Assembly: GCA_046728155.1 (NCBI GenBank)
Contig: JBKPDY010000105.1
Coordinates: 27,202 to 91,201, forward strand
DNA length: 64,000 nucleotides
DNA from: CAWDLX01 sp046728155
GTDB taxonomy: Bacteria; Actinomycetota; Actinomycetes; Mycobacteriales; Micromonosporaceae
Direction: 5' to 3'
The notes beneath the pieces were generated by a model. It saw nothing but the letters and a program-made list of their open reading frames with translations. It did no database searches and had not been told where the DNA came from. How positions within the stretch are numbered: position 1 is the first letter of the stretch; every line of letters starts with the position of its first letter. Made by a program: the position numbers and the translations under genes. Of the stretch, positions 53,798 to 62,982 are shown in pieces.

Positions 53798-54234
53798 TGG
53801 GAATGTCCGATCTGCCCGCCATGCATGGCGAGTCGGCGGGCGGAGACCATGGCTATGTAGGTGCTCGGGTCATACCGCAGCCGCGCTGTCACCGCCGGCT
53901 GTTCGTAGTAGCTGAGCGCGATCAGGCCTTTGACCAGCCGTACGAGCATCGCAACCGGTCCGTCGTGCTCGCACAGCACCCGGCGGAGGTACGCATCGGC
54001 GGGGTCATCGTCGAGGCGTACGAAGCGACGGCCGCGCGACCGGATTCGGGCCGCCTGGTCGAAGACCTGAAGTGCGGGGCCCATCCCGTACCGGGCCAGC
54101 GGCGGCAGTAGGCGGACATGCTCGCTGACGTTGTTGACGACCGCGGGCAGGACGGTGTCGAGATCCTCGGGTGGGCAGACGAGCGTGGCGAGGCGGATGA
54201 CGATCCGACAGGTCCCACGGCGCATGCACCACAT
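53794..54234 (-). CDS. Small partner of the GMC oxidoreductase, unassigned
   Basis: A 146-residue helical protein directly upstream of, and coupled to, the GMC dehydrogenase gene. It is Arg/Leu-rich with LRRVLCEHDGPVAMLVRLVKG and LIALSYYEQPAVTARLRYDP. Its position and size recall the small (subunit-3-like) partners of membrane-linked GMC dehydrogenases, but no twin-arginine signal or haem motif is visible. ATG 54234 has no clear ribosome site; ATG 54225 is an alternative. Confidence 0.65.
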   Translation of the reverse strand: MWCMRRGTCRIVIRLATLVCPPEDLDTVLPAVVNNVSEHVRLLPPLARYGMGPALQVFDQAARIRSRGRRFVRLDDDPADAYLRRVLCEHDGPVAMLVRLVKGLIALSYYEQPAVTARLRYDPSTYIAMVSARRLAMHGGQIGHSQ

Positions 54235-54301
54235 GGTGATCGCTTCGGTCCGGCGTCACAACCCTTGCGCCGCCGGGGCCGTGGCTGCTAAGCACTGCGA
54301 T

Positions 54302-54868
54302 GTGTCCCTCGCAGAGCTGATCACCAACGACATCGGTGCCATTCGCGACTATCTCGACGGGCTCGGCCCCGAGGCGAGGTGGGCGGAACTCTCGCGACTC
54401 AGCCGGGATCGGCAGCGCGAGCTCTACCAGAAGGCGGGCGGCCGGGCGATTGACCTGACCCACTTCGTCGGCGACGCGATGCCGCTGGTCGATGTGGTAC
54501 ATGACGGCCGCAACACACTACCGTTGCCGTCCCCGCTCCGCCTGTTCCAGAAGCACTTCTGCCGTCCCGAGGGCGAGCCCGGATACCTCGTCGGATTCAA
54601 TGACGGTCCGATGCGCCGGTTTATCGGCCCGGGCTACTTCGTGGCGGAGCCTGGTTCGGGGAGTGTCGTCTTCGACTACGACCGCGTTCCCGACTCCGCG
54701 CCGACGACGTGGCCACCCGTCGTGCCCAATTCAACGGGCCTGCAACGCTTTGTCTTTAACGGAACCCGGGACGAGGTTCGTGGCGTGAGTCGCCATGTCT
54801 CTGTCGGTGCGGCATTTCGCGACGGCAAGCCGATCGACCACTACTTCGTGCTATGCCGCCGCGTGTGA
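54302..54868 (+). CDS. Conserved hypothetical protein
   Basis: A 188-residue soluble protein from GTG 54302 (VSLAELITNDIGAIRDYLDG). It continues with LYQKAGGRAIDLTHFV, VVHDGRNTLPLPSPLRLFQK, MRRFIGPGYFVAEPG and ends with VSVGAAFRDGKPIDHYFVLC. The even conservation-like pattern of Gly/Pro/aromatic residues suggests an enzyme or lipid-binding fold, and I believe homologues occur in other soil bacteria, but no function is known to me. The start is uncertain; ATG 54233 would add 23 residues and overlap the divergent gene. Confidence 0.65.
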   Translation: MSLAELITNDIGAIRDYLDGLGPEARWAELSRLSRDRQRELYQKAGGRAIDLTHFVGDAMPLVDVVHDGRNTLPLPSPLRLFQKHFCRPEGEPGYLVGFNDGPMRRFIGPGYFVAEPGSGSVVFDYDRVPDSAPTTWPPVVPNSTGLQRFVFNGTRDEVRGVSRHVSVGAAFRDGKPIDHYFVLCRRV

Positions 54869-55169
54869 CCTTGGCTCGCTTGGACACAGCACGAATGACG
54901 ATGGGCGAAATGTGGCCGGTTACCAGGGCCGGACGTGGTGGGGTCCGGCGGCTCGTTCGCTGGCTTATTGGTTATTAGTCGAACAGATCGTTGATCGACT
55001 CAACAAGGGCGGCGCGGAGGTTGTTGCCTCTCATATCTCGGGACAAGCGGCTGAAGATCGGTGTTCCAGCACCGGAAACGACTCGTGGAGCCTGTTGCAT
55101 ATTCTGGTTTCCCCTAGGGCCAAGTCACTCTCGGGGAATGCCTCGGCGGCAGCGTCAGCGGGCATCATA

Positions 55170-55356
55170 TCCACATACTGGGAATCGATCGCATGATCGC
55201 CGTAAGGGCATCAAAAGCGCCCCCACGCGTCGTTTCTCGTGTTGGAATAGCGATCTTCGACCGCCTATCCCGGCATGTGAGACGCAAAAACAAGCCCTTT
55301 CACCAAGCTCAAGGCGTCGATCTCGCAACGGCCCACGGGGCGCCACGGCTCGCGAT
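55170..55356 (+). repeat. Dispersed repeat, copy B
   Basis: About 187 bases matching 22677-22859 in the same orientation; roughly two thirds of positions agree by eye. Conserved blocks include TCCACATACTGGGAATCG, GATCGCCGT, GTGAGACGCAAAA and CGTCGATCTCGCAACG. Upstream of valS by about 360 bases. Confidence 0.75.
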
Positions 55357-55364
55357 ACCGCAAC

Positions 55365-55546
55365 AGGCTCCGTGGCGACCAGCCTGATGCCCCAATGGCG
55401 ATCTTGCGGTTGATTCCTCAGTATGTGGACACGGTGCCGGCCGGCACCGCGGCCCGGGCTTTCCCCGAGGGCCTTGCCCTGAAACGAGAACTTGCCCAGG
55501 CTCCGTGGCGGCGCAACTGGTGCGGGAATGGCGATCTTGCCGCCGG
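55365..55546 (+). repeat. Degenerate tandem repeat with GCGATCTTGC core
   Basis: Two related units, 55365-55409 and 55497-55541, each run from AGGCTCCGTGGCG to AATGGCGATCTTGC, 132 bases apart. The core GCGATCTTGC also occurs just after copy A of the dispersed repeat (22854). No coding potential. Confidence 0.5.
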
Positions 55547-55717
55547 CTCCCGGTATATGAACGGCATCCTGGGTGCGACAGCCGCCGAGATGTCCAGATT
55601 GCGGGTAGGGCGGACTCACTGGCGACACCGAGCGGGCTCCTTCGCGGGCCACGACCCACGAGAGCGCCTACCCGGGGAGCTCCGGGTGCGGCCGGCCGAT
55701 ATGAGAGAATCTTCGTC

Positions 55718-58291
55718 ATGACCGCCAGCGACCCATCCGACCGCCTGCCTGCGCGGGTGCCCGAGAAGCCGACCATTGACGGACTGGAAGACCGCTGGTC
55801 CAGGGTATGGGACGAGCAGGGCGTCTACCGGTTCGACCGCAGCCGGACCCGGTCGGAGATCTACTCGATCGACACCCCGCCCCCTACGGTGTCGGGCTCG
55901 CTCCACGTAGGACACGTCTTCTCCTACACCCATACCGACCTGATCGCCCGGTACAAGCGCATGCGCGGTTACGAGGTCTTCTATCCGATGGGCTGGGACG
56001 ACAACGGTCTGCCGACGGAACGGCGGGTGCAGAACTACTTCGGCGTCCGATGCGACCCCACGATTCCGTTCGACCCCGATTTCACGCCTCCGGAGAAAGT
56101 CGACGCCAAGAATACGCTCGCCATTTCACGGCAGAATTTCGTTCAGCTCTGCCATGTGCTGACCGACGAGGACGAAAAGGTCTTCGAATTCCTATGGCGA
56201 AAGGTTGGCCTTTCGGTCGACTGGTCGCTGCTGTACACGACCATCAGTGACGACGCGCGAGCGGTGGCGCAACGAGCATTCCTACACAATTTCGCTCGCG
56301 GCGAGGCGTACCTCTCGCACGCCCCGACCCTGTGGGACGTGACGTTCCAGACCGCGGTCGCTCAGGCCGAGGTCGAGTCGCGGGACTATCCCGGATGGTT
56401 CCATCGCATCGCCTTCCATGGTTCCGATGGACCGGTGCCCATCGAAACGACCCGGCCGGAGCTGCTGCCGTCCTGCGTCGCCCTGATCGCAAATCCCCAG
56501 GATCGCCGCTATACGCACCTCGTGGGCTCGACCGTGCGCGTGCCGCTCTTCGATTACGAGGTCCCGGTGCTCACCCACCCCGCGGCCGAGATGGACAAGG
56601 GCACCGGCATCGCCATGTGCTGCACCTTCGGTGACCTCGTCGACGTGCAGTGGTGGCGTGAACTCCAGTTGCCCACGCGCACGCTCGTCGGGGTCGACGG
56701 TCGTCTATCGGACGAGACTCCCGATTGGGTGGGCAACCCGCCGGCGTACGCGGGGCTCGCGGGTCGGACCGTCCGCGGTGCACGCGAGGCCGTCGTGGCG
56801 CAGCTGCGCGAGTCCGGTGACCTCGTCGCCGAACCGGTCGCCGCGACCCGCAAGGCGAACTTCTACGAGAAAGGCGACAAGCCGCTCGAGATCGTGGCGA
56901 CCCGCCAGTGGTACATCCAGAACGGCGGTCGCGACGAGAAGTTGCGCCAGCGGCTCATCGATCGGGGTCGGGAGCTTGTCTGGGTGCCGGAGTTCATGCG
57001 ACAGCGGTACGAGAACTGGGTCAACGGGCTCAACGGCGACTGGCTGATCAGCCGGCAGCGCTTCTTCGGCATCCCGTTCCCGGTGTGGTACCCGCTCGAC
57101 AGCGATGCGAAGCCCCGCTACGACGAGCCGTTGGTGGCCGCGGTCGACCGGCTGCCTGTCGATCCGACCATCGACGTGCCTGACGGTTACCGCGACGATC
57201 AGCGCGGCGCCGCCGGTGGCTTCATCGCCGACCCCGATGTCATGGACACCTGGGCGACGTCGTCGCTCTCGCCGCAGATCGCCACGGGGTGGGAGCGCGA
57301 TCCGGACCTGTTCGAGCGGACGTTCCCGATGGACCTACGTCCGCAGGCACACGACATCATCCGCACCTGGCTGTTCTCGACCGTGCTCCGCGCCCATCTC
57401 GAGCACGACAGTCTACCGTGGACACACGCGGCGATCTCCGGGTTCGTCGTCGATCCGGACCGCAAGAAGATGTCCAAGTCCAAAGGCAACGTCGTGGTGC
57501 CCACCGACATTCTGGACAGATACGGCGCCGACGCCGTCCGTTGGCGGGCGGCCATGGCCCGGCCGGGCACGGACAGTCCGTTCGATGAGGCTCAGATGCG
57601 GGTCGGCCGCCGGCTTGCTGTGAAGATCCTGAACGTGTCGAGGTTCGTCCTTGCTTTCGGTGTCGACGCCGAGGACGAGGCGCTCATCACCGAGCCAATC
57701 GACCTGGCCGCCCTCGACGCCCTCCGGGAGACGGTCGACCAGGCCACCGCCGCCTTCGAGGCGTACGACTACACCCGCTCGCTCGAGATCACCGAGCGGT
57801 ACTTCTGGACGTTCTGTGACAATTACGTCGAACTGGTCAAGCAGCGTGCCTACGGCGACCCGGCGGATCCACGGACCAGGTCGGCCCAGGCGAGCTTGTT
57901 GACAAACCTGAGCGTGCTGCTGCGTATGTTGGCGCCGTTCATGCCCTACGTGACAGAAGAGGCGTGGTCGTGGTGGCACGACGGGAGCATTCACCGGACG
58001 AACTGGCCCAGCCGCGAAGGCCTCGGCCGCGCGGCGGGAAACGCCGACATGTTCGAGGTGGCGTCCACTGTGCTCGCCCGGGTTCGAGGGGCGAAATCCG
58101 AGGCGAAGGTGTCGATACGAGCTGAAGTCGCGCGGCTGACCGTCGAGGGCCCGTCCGAGCTGGTGGAGCTGGCGAAGGCCACGGCGCCCGATCTCCTCGC
58201 CGCCGGCCATGTTCGGGAAGTGACCTGGCTTGTGCGCGATGCGAACCCGGGCCTCACGGTCGAGGTCACCCTCGCGGGAGCGCGCGAGTAA
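55718..58291 (+). CDS. valS: Valyl-tRNA synthetase
   Basis: An 857-residue class I synthetase charging tRNA-Val. The HIGH-type motif is PPPTVSGSLHVGH (about 53-65), then YPMGWDDNGLPTERRVQNYF; the editing domain (CP1) is complete, and the KMSKS motif appears as KKMSKSKGNVV (about 585). The MGWDDNGLPTERRVQ variant marks the archaeal-like ValRS branch found in several actinobacteria. The C-terminal coiled coil is short. ATG 55718 is used, because upstream frame is repeat sequence without similarity. A metE-like gene follows convergently. Confidence 0.93.
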   Translation: MTASDPSDRLPARVPEKPTIDGLEDRWSRVWDEQGVYRFDRSRTRSEIYSIDTPPPTVSGSLHVGHVFSYTHTDLIARYKRMRGYEVFYPMGWDDNGLPTERRVQNYFGVRCDPTIPFDPDFTPPEKVDAKNTLAISRQNFVQLCHVLTDEDEKVFEFLWRKVGLSVDWSLLYTTISDDARAVAQRAFLHNFARGEAYLSHAPTLWDVTFQTAVAQAEVESRDYPGWFHRIAFHGSDGPVPIETTRPELLPSCVALIANPQDRRYTHLVGSTVRVPLFDYEVPVLTHPAAEMDKGTGIAMCCTFGDLVDVQWWRELQLPTRTLVGVDGRLSDETPDWVGNPPAYAGLAGRTVRGAREAVVAQLRESGDLVAEPVAATRKANFYEKGDKPLEIVATRQWYIQNGGRDEKLRQRLIDRGRELVWVPEFMRQRYENWVNGLNGDWLISRQRFFGIPFPVWYPLDSDAKPRYDEPLVAAVDRLPVDPTIDVPDGYRDDQRGAAGGFIADPDVMDTWATSSLSPQIATGWERDPDLFERTFPMDLRPQAHDIIRTWLFSTVLRAHLEHDSLPWTHAAISGFVVDPDRKKMSKSKGNVVVPTDILDRYGADAVRWRAAMARPGTDSPFDEAQMRVGRRLAVKILNVSRFVLAFGVDAEDEALITEPIDLAALDALRETVDQATAAFEAYDYTRSLEITERYFWTFCDNYVELVKQRAYGDPADPRTRSAQASLLTNLSVLLRMLAPFMPYVTEEAWSWWHDGSIHRTNWPSREGLGRAAGNADMFEVASTVLARVRGAKSEAKVSIRAEVARLTVEGPSELVELAKATAPDLLAAGHVREVTWLVRDANPGLTVEVTLAGARE

Positions 58292-58297
58292 GCGCGG

Positions 58298-59335
58298 TCA
58301 ACCGCCGAAGTCGGCTCGCAGTAGCCGCGCCGCGCCGGCCATCGCCCGCATCTTGCCGGCCGCCGATTCACGCGAGATGTACTTCATGCCGCAGTCGGTG
58401 GCGATGACGACCTTCTCCGGTGCGACATGGGGCAGCGCGCGGCGGACCCGCTCCACGACGGTGTCGACGGACTCGACAGCAGGGTTGGACAGGTCGATGA
58501 CACCGAGCATGACCGTCTTCCCCGCCAGCTCAGACAGTATTGCAGTGTCCAATTTAGACTGTGCGGTCTCGATGGAGATCTGGTCGCAGGTACAGCCGGC
58601 GAGCTCGGGCAGGAACGAGTAAGCCGACGGCCGATCGTGGATGATCGCCGCGTATCCGAAGCATAGATGCACCGCGGTCGTGCCGACCACGCCATCCAGG
58701 GCCCGATTGAGTGCCCGCAGCCCGTACCGACGAGCCGGCTCCGGGCGGGCCTGCAAGTACGGCTCGTCGAGCTGGACGATGTCCGCTCCGGCCGCGAAAA
58801 GGTCGAGCACCTCCGCGTTGACGGCATCGGCATACGCATCGGCGACTGCGGCTGGATCACCGTAATAGTCGTCCTGGGCCTGTTGGGACATGGTGAACGG
58901 GCCAGGAACGGTCACCTTGATGGCGCGATCGGTGTGTTCACGCAGGAACCGCACATCTGCGACCTGGACCGGACCGGGACGGCGCACCGGACCTACCACC
59001 CGCGGCACCGGGTTCGGGTGACCGCTGCGATCCAGGGCCTCGCCCGGGTTGTCGAGGTCGAGCCCCTCCAACACGGTGGCGAAGTGGTTCGAGTAGCTCT
59101 CCCGCCGGATCTCGCCATCGGTGACGATGTCCAGACCGGCGTCCTCCTGGGCCTGGATCGCCAGTAGTGTCGCGTCATTCTGGGCCTGGGCAAGGTGTTC
59201 CGGGGCGGGTCGCCATAGTTCGCGCGCCCGTACCCTCGGGGGGAACCGGCCGGCAAGCTTGGCCCGGTCGATCAGCCAGTCCGGTTGAGGCAGGCTTCCC
59301 ACGACGGTAGTGGGGAACAGCGGAAGGCCAGCCAT
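58298..59335 (-). CDS. Cobalamin-independent methionine synthase-like protein (MetE C-terminal domain)
   Basis: A 345-residue single-domain protein of the MetE catalytic fold. It begins FPTTVVGSLPQPDWL, typical of the family, with DGEIRRESYSNHF, a zinc-ligand pair in AVHLCFGYA (His-x-Cys) and another Cys in ATDCGMKYI. Full MetE has two such domains (about 750 residues), so this is a short relative that may use another methyl donor or substrate. ATG 59335 has GGGAGG at the right distance; the ATG six bases upstream does not. Confidence 0.87.
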   Translation of the reverse strand: MAGLPLFPTTVVGSLPQPDWLIDRAKLAGRFPPRVRARELWRPAPEHLAQAQNDATLLAIQAQEDAGLDIVTDGEIRRESYSNHFATVLEGLDLDNPGEALDRSGHPNPVPRVVGPVRRPGPVQVADVRFLREHTDRAIKVTVPGPFTMSQQAQDDYYGDPAAVADAYADAVNAEVLDLFAAGADIVQLDEPYLQARPEPARRYGLRALNRALDGVVGTTAVHLCFGYAAIIHDRPSAYSFLPELAGCTCDQISIETAQSKLDTAILSELAGKTVMLGVIDLSNPAVESVDTVVERVRRALPHVAPEKVVIATDCGMKYISRESAAGKMRAMAGAARLLRADFGG

Positions 59336-59553
59336 GACCATGTCCTCCCATCGCCAGTGCAGGCCAACTGTACGTGCTCTGCTGATCCGCCGCACGACTC
59401 GGCGCGGTCCTAAGTGGATTACCGACAGCCCGCAACTTCCTCTATGGACACACTCTCGATTTTCGAATCGGCCAGCATCTGATGTCGGGCCCAGGTTGGG
59501 GATACGATCCGAGAGGTCGTTGCGCAAGCAACCGTGTCGGAGGTGTCGCGATC

Positions 59554-60066
59554 ATGCCAACAGAGTCGGAACTGGTGGAGCTCGAGGCCCGAAGGGCGGA
59601 GCTGCGCACCCGGTACCTGCGTCCGGCGGCCGAACGTGAGCCGACGTCGGGCCGGGGCATCCATCACGCCGCGCTGATTTGTTCGGATGTCGAACAGACC
59701 ATCCAGTTCTATCAGGGCCTGCTCGGCTTCCCGCTGGTCGAGCTGGTCGAGAACCGCGACTACAAGGGGTCGACACACTTCTTCTTCGACCTCGGCAACA
59801 AGACCCTGCTGGGTTTCTTCGACTTTCCGGGGCTCGGTCTCAAGCCTGGCGTCGAGTCGATCGGGTCCGTCCAGCACATCGCGATCTCGGTCCCGCGCGA
59901 TCGCTGGGAGCAGCTGCGGGTGCGTCTTGACGAGGCCGGCATGACCTACTTCGGACCGGACCAGGGCATTGCCGAGTCGATGTACTTCAAGGATCCTGAC
60001 GGCATCCAGATCGAGCTGCTGAGCGATCCGCTGATGTACTTCGCCGGCCGTCAGCTCGACGAATAA
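59554..60066 (+). CDS. VOC-family (glyoxalase/dioxygenase superfamily) protein
   Basis: A 170-residue metal-binding protein with the paired beta-alpha-beta units of the vicinal-oxygen-chelate fold. Candidate ligands are His37/His38 in GRGIHHAALIC, the His in SVQHIAISV and the Glu in IQIELLSDP. The strands FYQGLLGFPLVELVENRD and FFDLGNKTLLGFF are family-like. Role may be lyase, isomerase or dioxygenase on a small molecule. GGAGGTG precedes ATG 59554. It is followed in the same direction by a mycothiol-type isomerase homologue. Confidence 0.87.
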   Translation: MPTESELVELEARRAELRTRYLRPAAEREPTSGRGIHHAALICSDVEQTIQFYQGLLGFPLVELVENRDYKGSTHFFFDLGNKTLLGFFDFPGLGLKPGVESIGSVQHIAISVPRDRWEQLRVRLDEAGMTYFGPDQGIAESMYFKDPDGIQIELLSDPLMYFAGRQLDE

Positions 60067-60157
60067 ACGACACACCGTTCGCCGGCGGTCGCGATCCCCA
60101 CTCGCCGGTGATCCCCCTATCCGCACTGCACTCGTCTTCAACAAGGAGGTTTGGGGC

Positions 60158-60973
60158 ATGAGTGAATGGAACGCCATGACGTACGAGGGGAAGGACACCA
60201 TCCTCCGGGTGGTTCGTACCGAAGCCGAGCGCTTGTTCAAGCTCGCGGAGTCCCCGCAGTCGTGGGAGGCGCCGACCGCGTGCACCGGATGGACGACGCG
60301 GGATGTCGTGGCCCACATCGTCGACACGACCGAGGGATACTTCCGCGCCTTCGATGCCGTTCGCGGAGGCGCCGCGGTGCCCGATCCGCACGGCCTGGCG
60401 GCCATGGGTGCCATGGTCAATGAGCGGACGACGGCGATGCGCGGCATACCGCAGGCCGAACTGCTCGACCGGTTGAAGTCCGACTTCGAGAAGATGCAGG
60501 GAATCCTGCAGCCGCTCGGCCCGGACGAGTGGACCGGCCTCATGGTCACCCACCCCTACATGGGCCAGGTTCCGGCGTTCTTCTACGCGGCCGGACAGTT
60601 GATGGACTACGGTGTGCACTCGTGGGACATCCGGCAGGGCACCGGGATGGCACACGGACTGCACGGTGATGCGGCGGACCTGTTGGTACCGTTCATGTTC
60701 GCGCTCTGGCAGGGGACGGTGAGGACGGGTGACGTGACCGAGCCGTTCACCATCGGCATCCGGGTCGGCGGCCGCAATGCGGGCGACTACCGGGTCTCGA
60801 TCAGCGACCAGGGCATGACGTACGAGCAGGGCGAGATCGAGAGCCTGCCCGCGTACATCGAGTTCGACGCCGGCAGCTTGGTGTTGACCACGTTCGGGCG
60901 CGGCAACTTCGGCACCGTGCGCGGTGACCTCGATCTCGCCCAGCGCTACCTGAACCTGTTCTTCCGTATCTGA
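60158..60973 (+). CDS. Mycothiol-dependent maleylpyruvate isomerase-family protein
   Basis: A 271-residue protein with a DinB-like N-terminal bundle (LFKLAESPQSWEAPTACTGW, DVVAHIVDTTEGYF with the metal-binding His) and a C-terminal SCP2-like lobe. This is the MDMPI architecture; known members isomerise or transfer thiols with mycothiol. ATG 60158 follows an excellent AAGGAGG site. Together with the VOC gene it could form a small detoxification or ring-cleavage module. Confidence 0.85.
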   Translation: MSEWNAMTYEGKDTILRVVRTEAERLFKLAESPQSWEAPTACTGWTTRDVVAHIVDTTEGYFRAFDAVRGGAAVPDPHGLAAMGAMVNERTTAMRGIPQAELLDRLKSDFEKMQGILQPLGPDEWTGLMVTHPYMGQVPAFFYAAGQLMDYGVHSWDIRQGTGMAHGLHGDAADLLVPFMFALWQGTVRTGDVTEPFTIGIRVGGRNAGDYRVSISDQGMTYEQGEIESLPAYIEFDAGSLVLTTFGRGNFGTVRGDLDLAQRYLNLFFRI

Positions 60974-61059
60974 CAGTCGGCGGCGGCCTCGTCATAGGTC
61001 GCCGCCACACCGAACTTGCCGGACGGTTGTCGACGTTTCGGGTATAGCGGGCGTACGTG

Positions 61060-62595
61060 CTAACACGATGCGCCGGTGTCGGCCTCGGCGTCGTACTCGC
61101 CCGGCTGCTGGCCGGCGGGCAGCCGATGCTTGGCGACCCGGGACGTCGGCGTACGGGGCAGGGCTTCGATGGCCTGCCAGAACCGGGGCACCTTGAACGC
61201 GGATAGCCGCTCGCCCGTCCACCCGCGCAGTTCGGCGAAGTCGAGCGTATGGCCTGGCTGGGCGACAACGAACGCCTTGACCTCTTCCTCGGTAAGGTCC
61301 GAGGCGACCCCCACCACCGCCACCTCGAGCACGTCTGGGTGGCTCTGGATGGCTTCCTCGACCTCGGCCGGGGACAGGTTCTGGCCGCGCCGGCGAAGCA
61401 CCTCCTTTCGGCGGGCCACAAACGTGAACGTGCCGTCGCCGTTCACGGTGACCAGGTCACCGGTGCGCAGCCAGCCGTCCACCAGCGCGGCCGCCGTCTC
61501 TTCGGGCATGGCCCAGTACCCCGGGGTCACCGTCGGGTTGCGCAGCAGGAGTTCGCCGGTCTCGCCGGGACCGCGCTCGTTCCCCTCGTCGTCGAGCACG
61601 CGGGCCTCGTTGACCGTGCCCAGGGTGGGGTGCTGTCGTGGCTCGCCGAGTGTGCCGAACGGACGCGTTCCATGTCGCCAGATCAGGCCATACGGCGACT
61701 CGGACATCGCGTACCCACATACCACGCGAAGGCCGAACCGCCGCTCGAACGCCTCCTGCCATTCGCGGGCCGGGGACGGACCCGTGTAACACAGACGAAG
61801 TGATGTCTGCGCGTCATCGGCTCGGGGCGGCTGGCGCATCAGGATCTCGAGCATCGCTCCGATCGCGTTGAACTCCGTGGCTCCGTGCCGACGGGCCGAA
61901 TCCAGGAAGCCGGTCGCCGAGAATCGTGGGAGGAGCACCAGCCCCGCGCCGCACGCCAATGACCCGAGCACGGAGTACGCAGGCGCGTTGATGTGGAAGA
62001 GCGGCAACGAGGTCATCAGCCGGTCGGACGCGGCCAGCTCCATCCAGTACGGGAATCCCACTCCGGCCATCGCGTACGCCCGGTGGGTCTGCATGACGAG
62101 TTTCGATCGTCCGGTCGTGCCCGATGTGGGAATCAGGACGGCCAGGTCATCGGGGCGTACGTCGATCGGCACGGCGATGGGCGAGTTCTCGGTACGCCAG
62201 TCGCCGACGAGTTCGTCGATGTCGAGGATCCCCGACAGGCCGGCCTCCTCCACCAATGAACGCAGCGCCGCGTCGCCGACCAGTGCCCGTGGCTTCACCT
62301 GGGCGACCAGGCCCGCGAGTTCGATGGCGGTGCCGGCGGGGTCCGTCGGCACGGTGACCGCTCCGAGCGCGGCCAGGGCTAGCCAGCACAACAGGTACGG
62401 CGGCGTTGTCCGGGTCGTGACGACCACGAGGTCACCGTGGCCGACCCCCGCCTCGCGAAAGCGCTCGACAATCAGACCGACGTGAGCTGCCGCGCCGGCG
62501 AACGTGAGTGTGCCGTCGTCGGTGCGCAACCAGATGCCGAGAGGATCTCGCTCGGCAGCTTGGGCCACCAGGCCCGGGATGGTCTCCACTTCCAT
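61060..62595 (-). CDS. AMP-forming acyl-CoA synthetase/ligase
   Basis: A 511-residue ANL-superfamily ligase that activates a carboxylic acid via an acyl-adenylate to its CoA thioester. Motifs: IPTSGTTGRSKLVM (P-loop), GYAMSESPYG, ELLLRNPTVTPGYW, and DGWLRTGDLVTVNGDG. In the C-terminal motif the common GK-x-x-K pattern reads TPTSRVAKHRL, as in CaiC-like ligases. It could supply CoA thioesters to the dehydrogenases. ATG 62595 gives the normal N-terminus; the open frame upstream lacks family similarity. Confidence 0.9.
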   Translation of the reverse strand: MEVETIPGLVAQAAERDPLGIWLRTDDGTLTFAGAAAHVGLIVERFREAGVGHGDLVVVTTRTTPPYLLCWLALAALGAVTVPTDPAGTAIELAGLVAQVKPRALVGDAALRSLVEEAGLSGILDIDELVGDWRTENSPIAVPIDVRPDDLAVLIPTSGTTGRSKLVMQTHRAYAMAGVGFPYWMELAASDRLMTSLPLFHINAPAYSVLGSLACGAGLVLLPRFSATGFLDSARRHGATEFNAIGAMLEILMRQPPRADDAQTSLRLCYTGPSPAREWQEAFERRFGLRVVCGYAMSESPYGLIWRHGTRPFGTLGEPRQHPTLGTVNEARVLDDEGNERGPGETGELLLRNPTVTPGYWAMPEETAAALVDGWLRTGDLVTVNGDGTFTFVARRKEVLRRRGQNLSPAEVEEAIQSHPDVLEVAVVGVASDLTEEEVKAFVVAQPGHTLDFAELRGWTGERLSAFKVPRFWQAIEALPRTPTSRVAKHRLPAGQQPGEYDAEADTGASC

Positions 62596-62982
62596 AGGGA
62601 CAAGTGTGATGTGCCGTTCGTGCGCACGGCCGCACACCCGGCAGGGAAGCGCGGACACGGTCGCGAAAACGGTCCGGCGCGTTATCGCCAACGCTGGTCC
62701 GCGTTGGCGGCGGCGACTCGAGCGACGCTCGGGCACGCGGCGGCCTCGATGGAGCGAAACCGACGATTCCGATTGGTCGTGGCAGGTCGCCCAGCGAAGG
62801 CCGGTCGCGGCCGACGGACGGGGAGTTCGCGCCGAAACCGGACTCCTAGGCCCCACGCCCCACGTCCACGAGTCTGTCGCAAATTTTCGTTTCCGCAGGG
62901 GCGACAACCCTCGGGGACAGCCCGACAGCGGCCCAGGCGCAGACATCGACAGTGGCCTACGTTACGAAGCCGGGCCGGAGTA
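62596..62982. other. Intergenic region, 387 bases
   Basis: No credible gene. It separates the ligase start (62595) from the 3' end of the edge gene, both on the minus strand, and should contain the ligase promoter. No clear -10/-35 pair or operator was recognised. AT content rises toward 62880. Confidence 0.45.

Larger units (their letters stand above)
54869..55717 (+). other. Long gene-free region ahead of valS
   Basis: These 849 bases contain no credible gene. They hold copy B of the dispersed repeat (55170-55356), a degenerate tandem repeat (55365-55546) and, near the end, the valS ribosome site. No T-box specifier or T-box sequence (TGGNACC type) was seen. Confidence 0.6.

Noticed and set aside
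55505..55717. T-box riboswitch ahead of valS
   Set aside because: A synthetase gene with a long leader invited the idea, but no T-box sequence (TGGNACC-like) or antiterminator/terminator pair is present; the region is repeat sequence.
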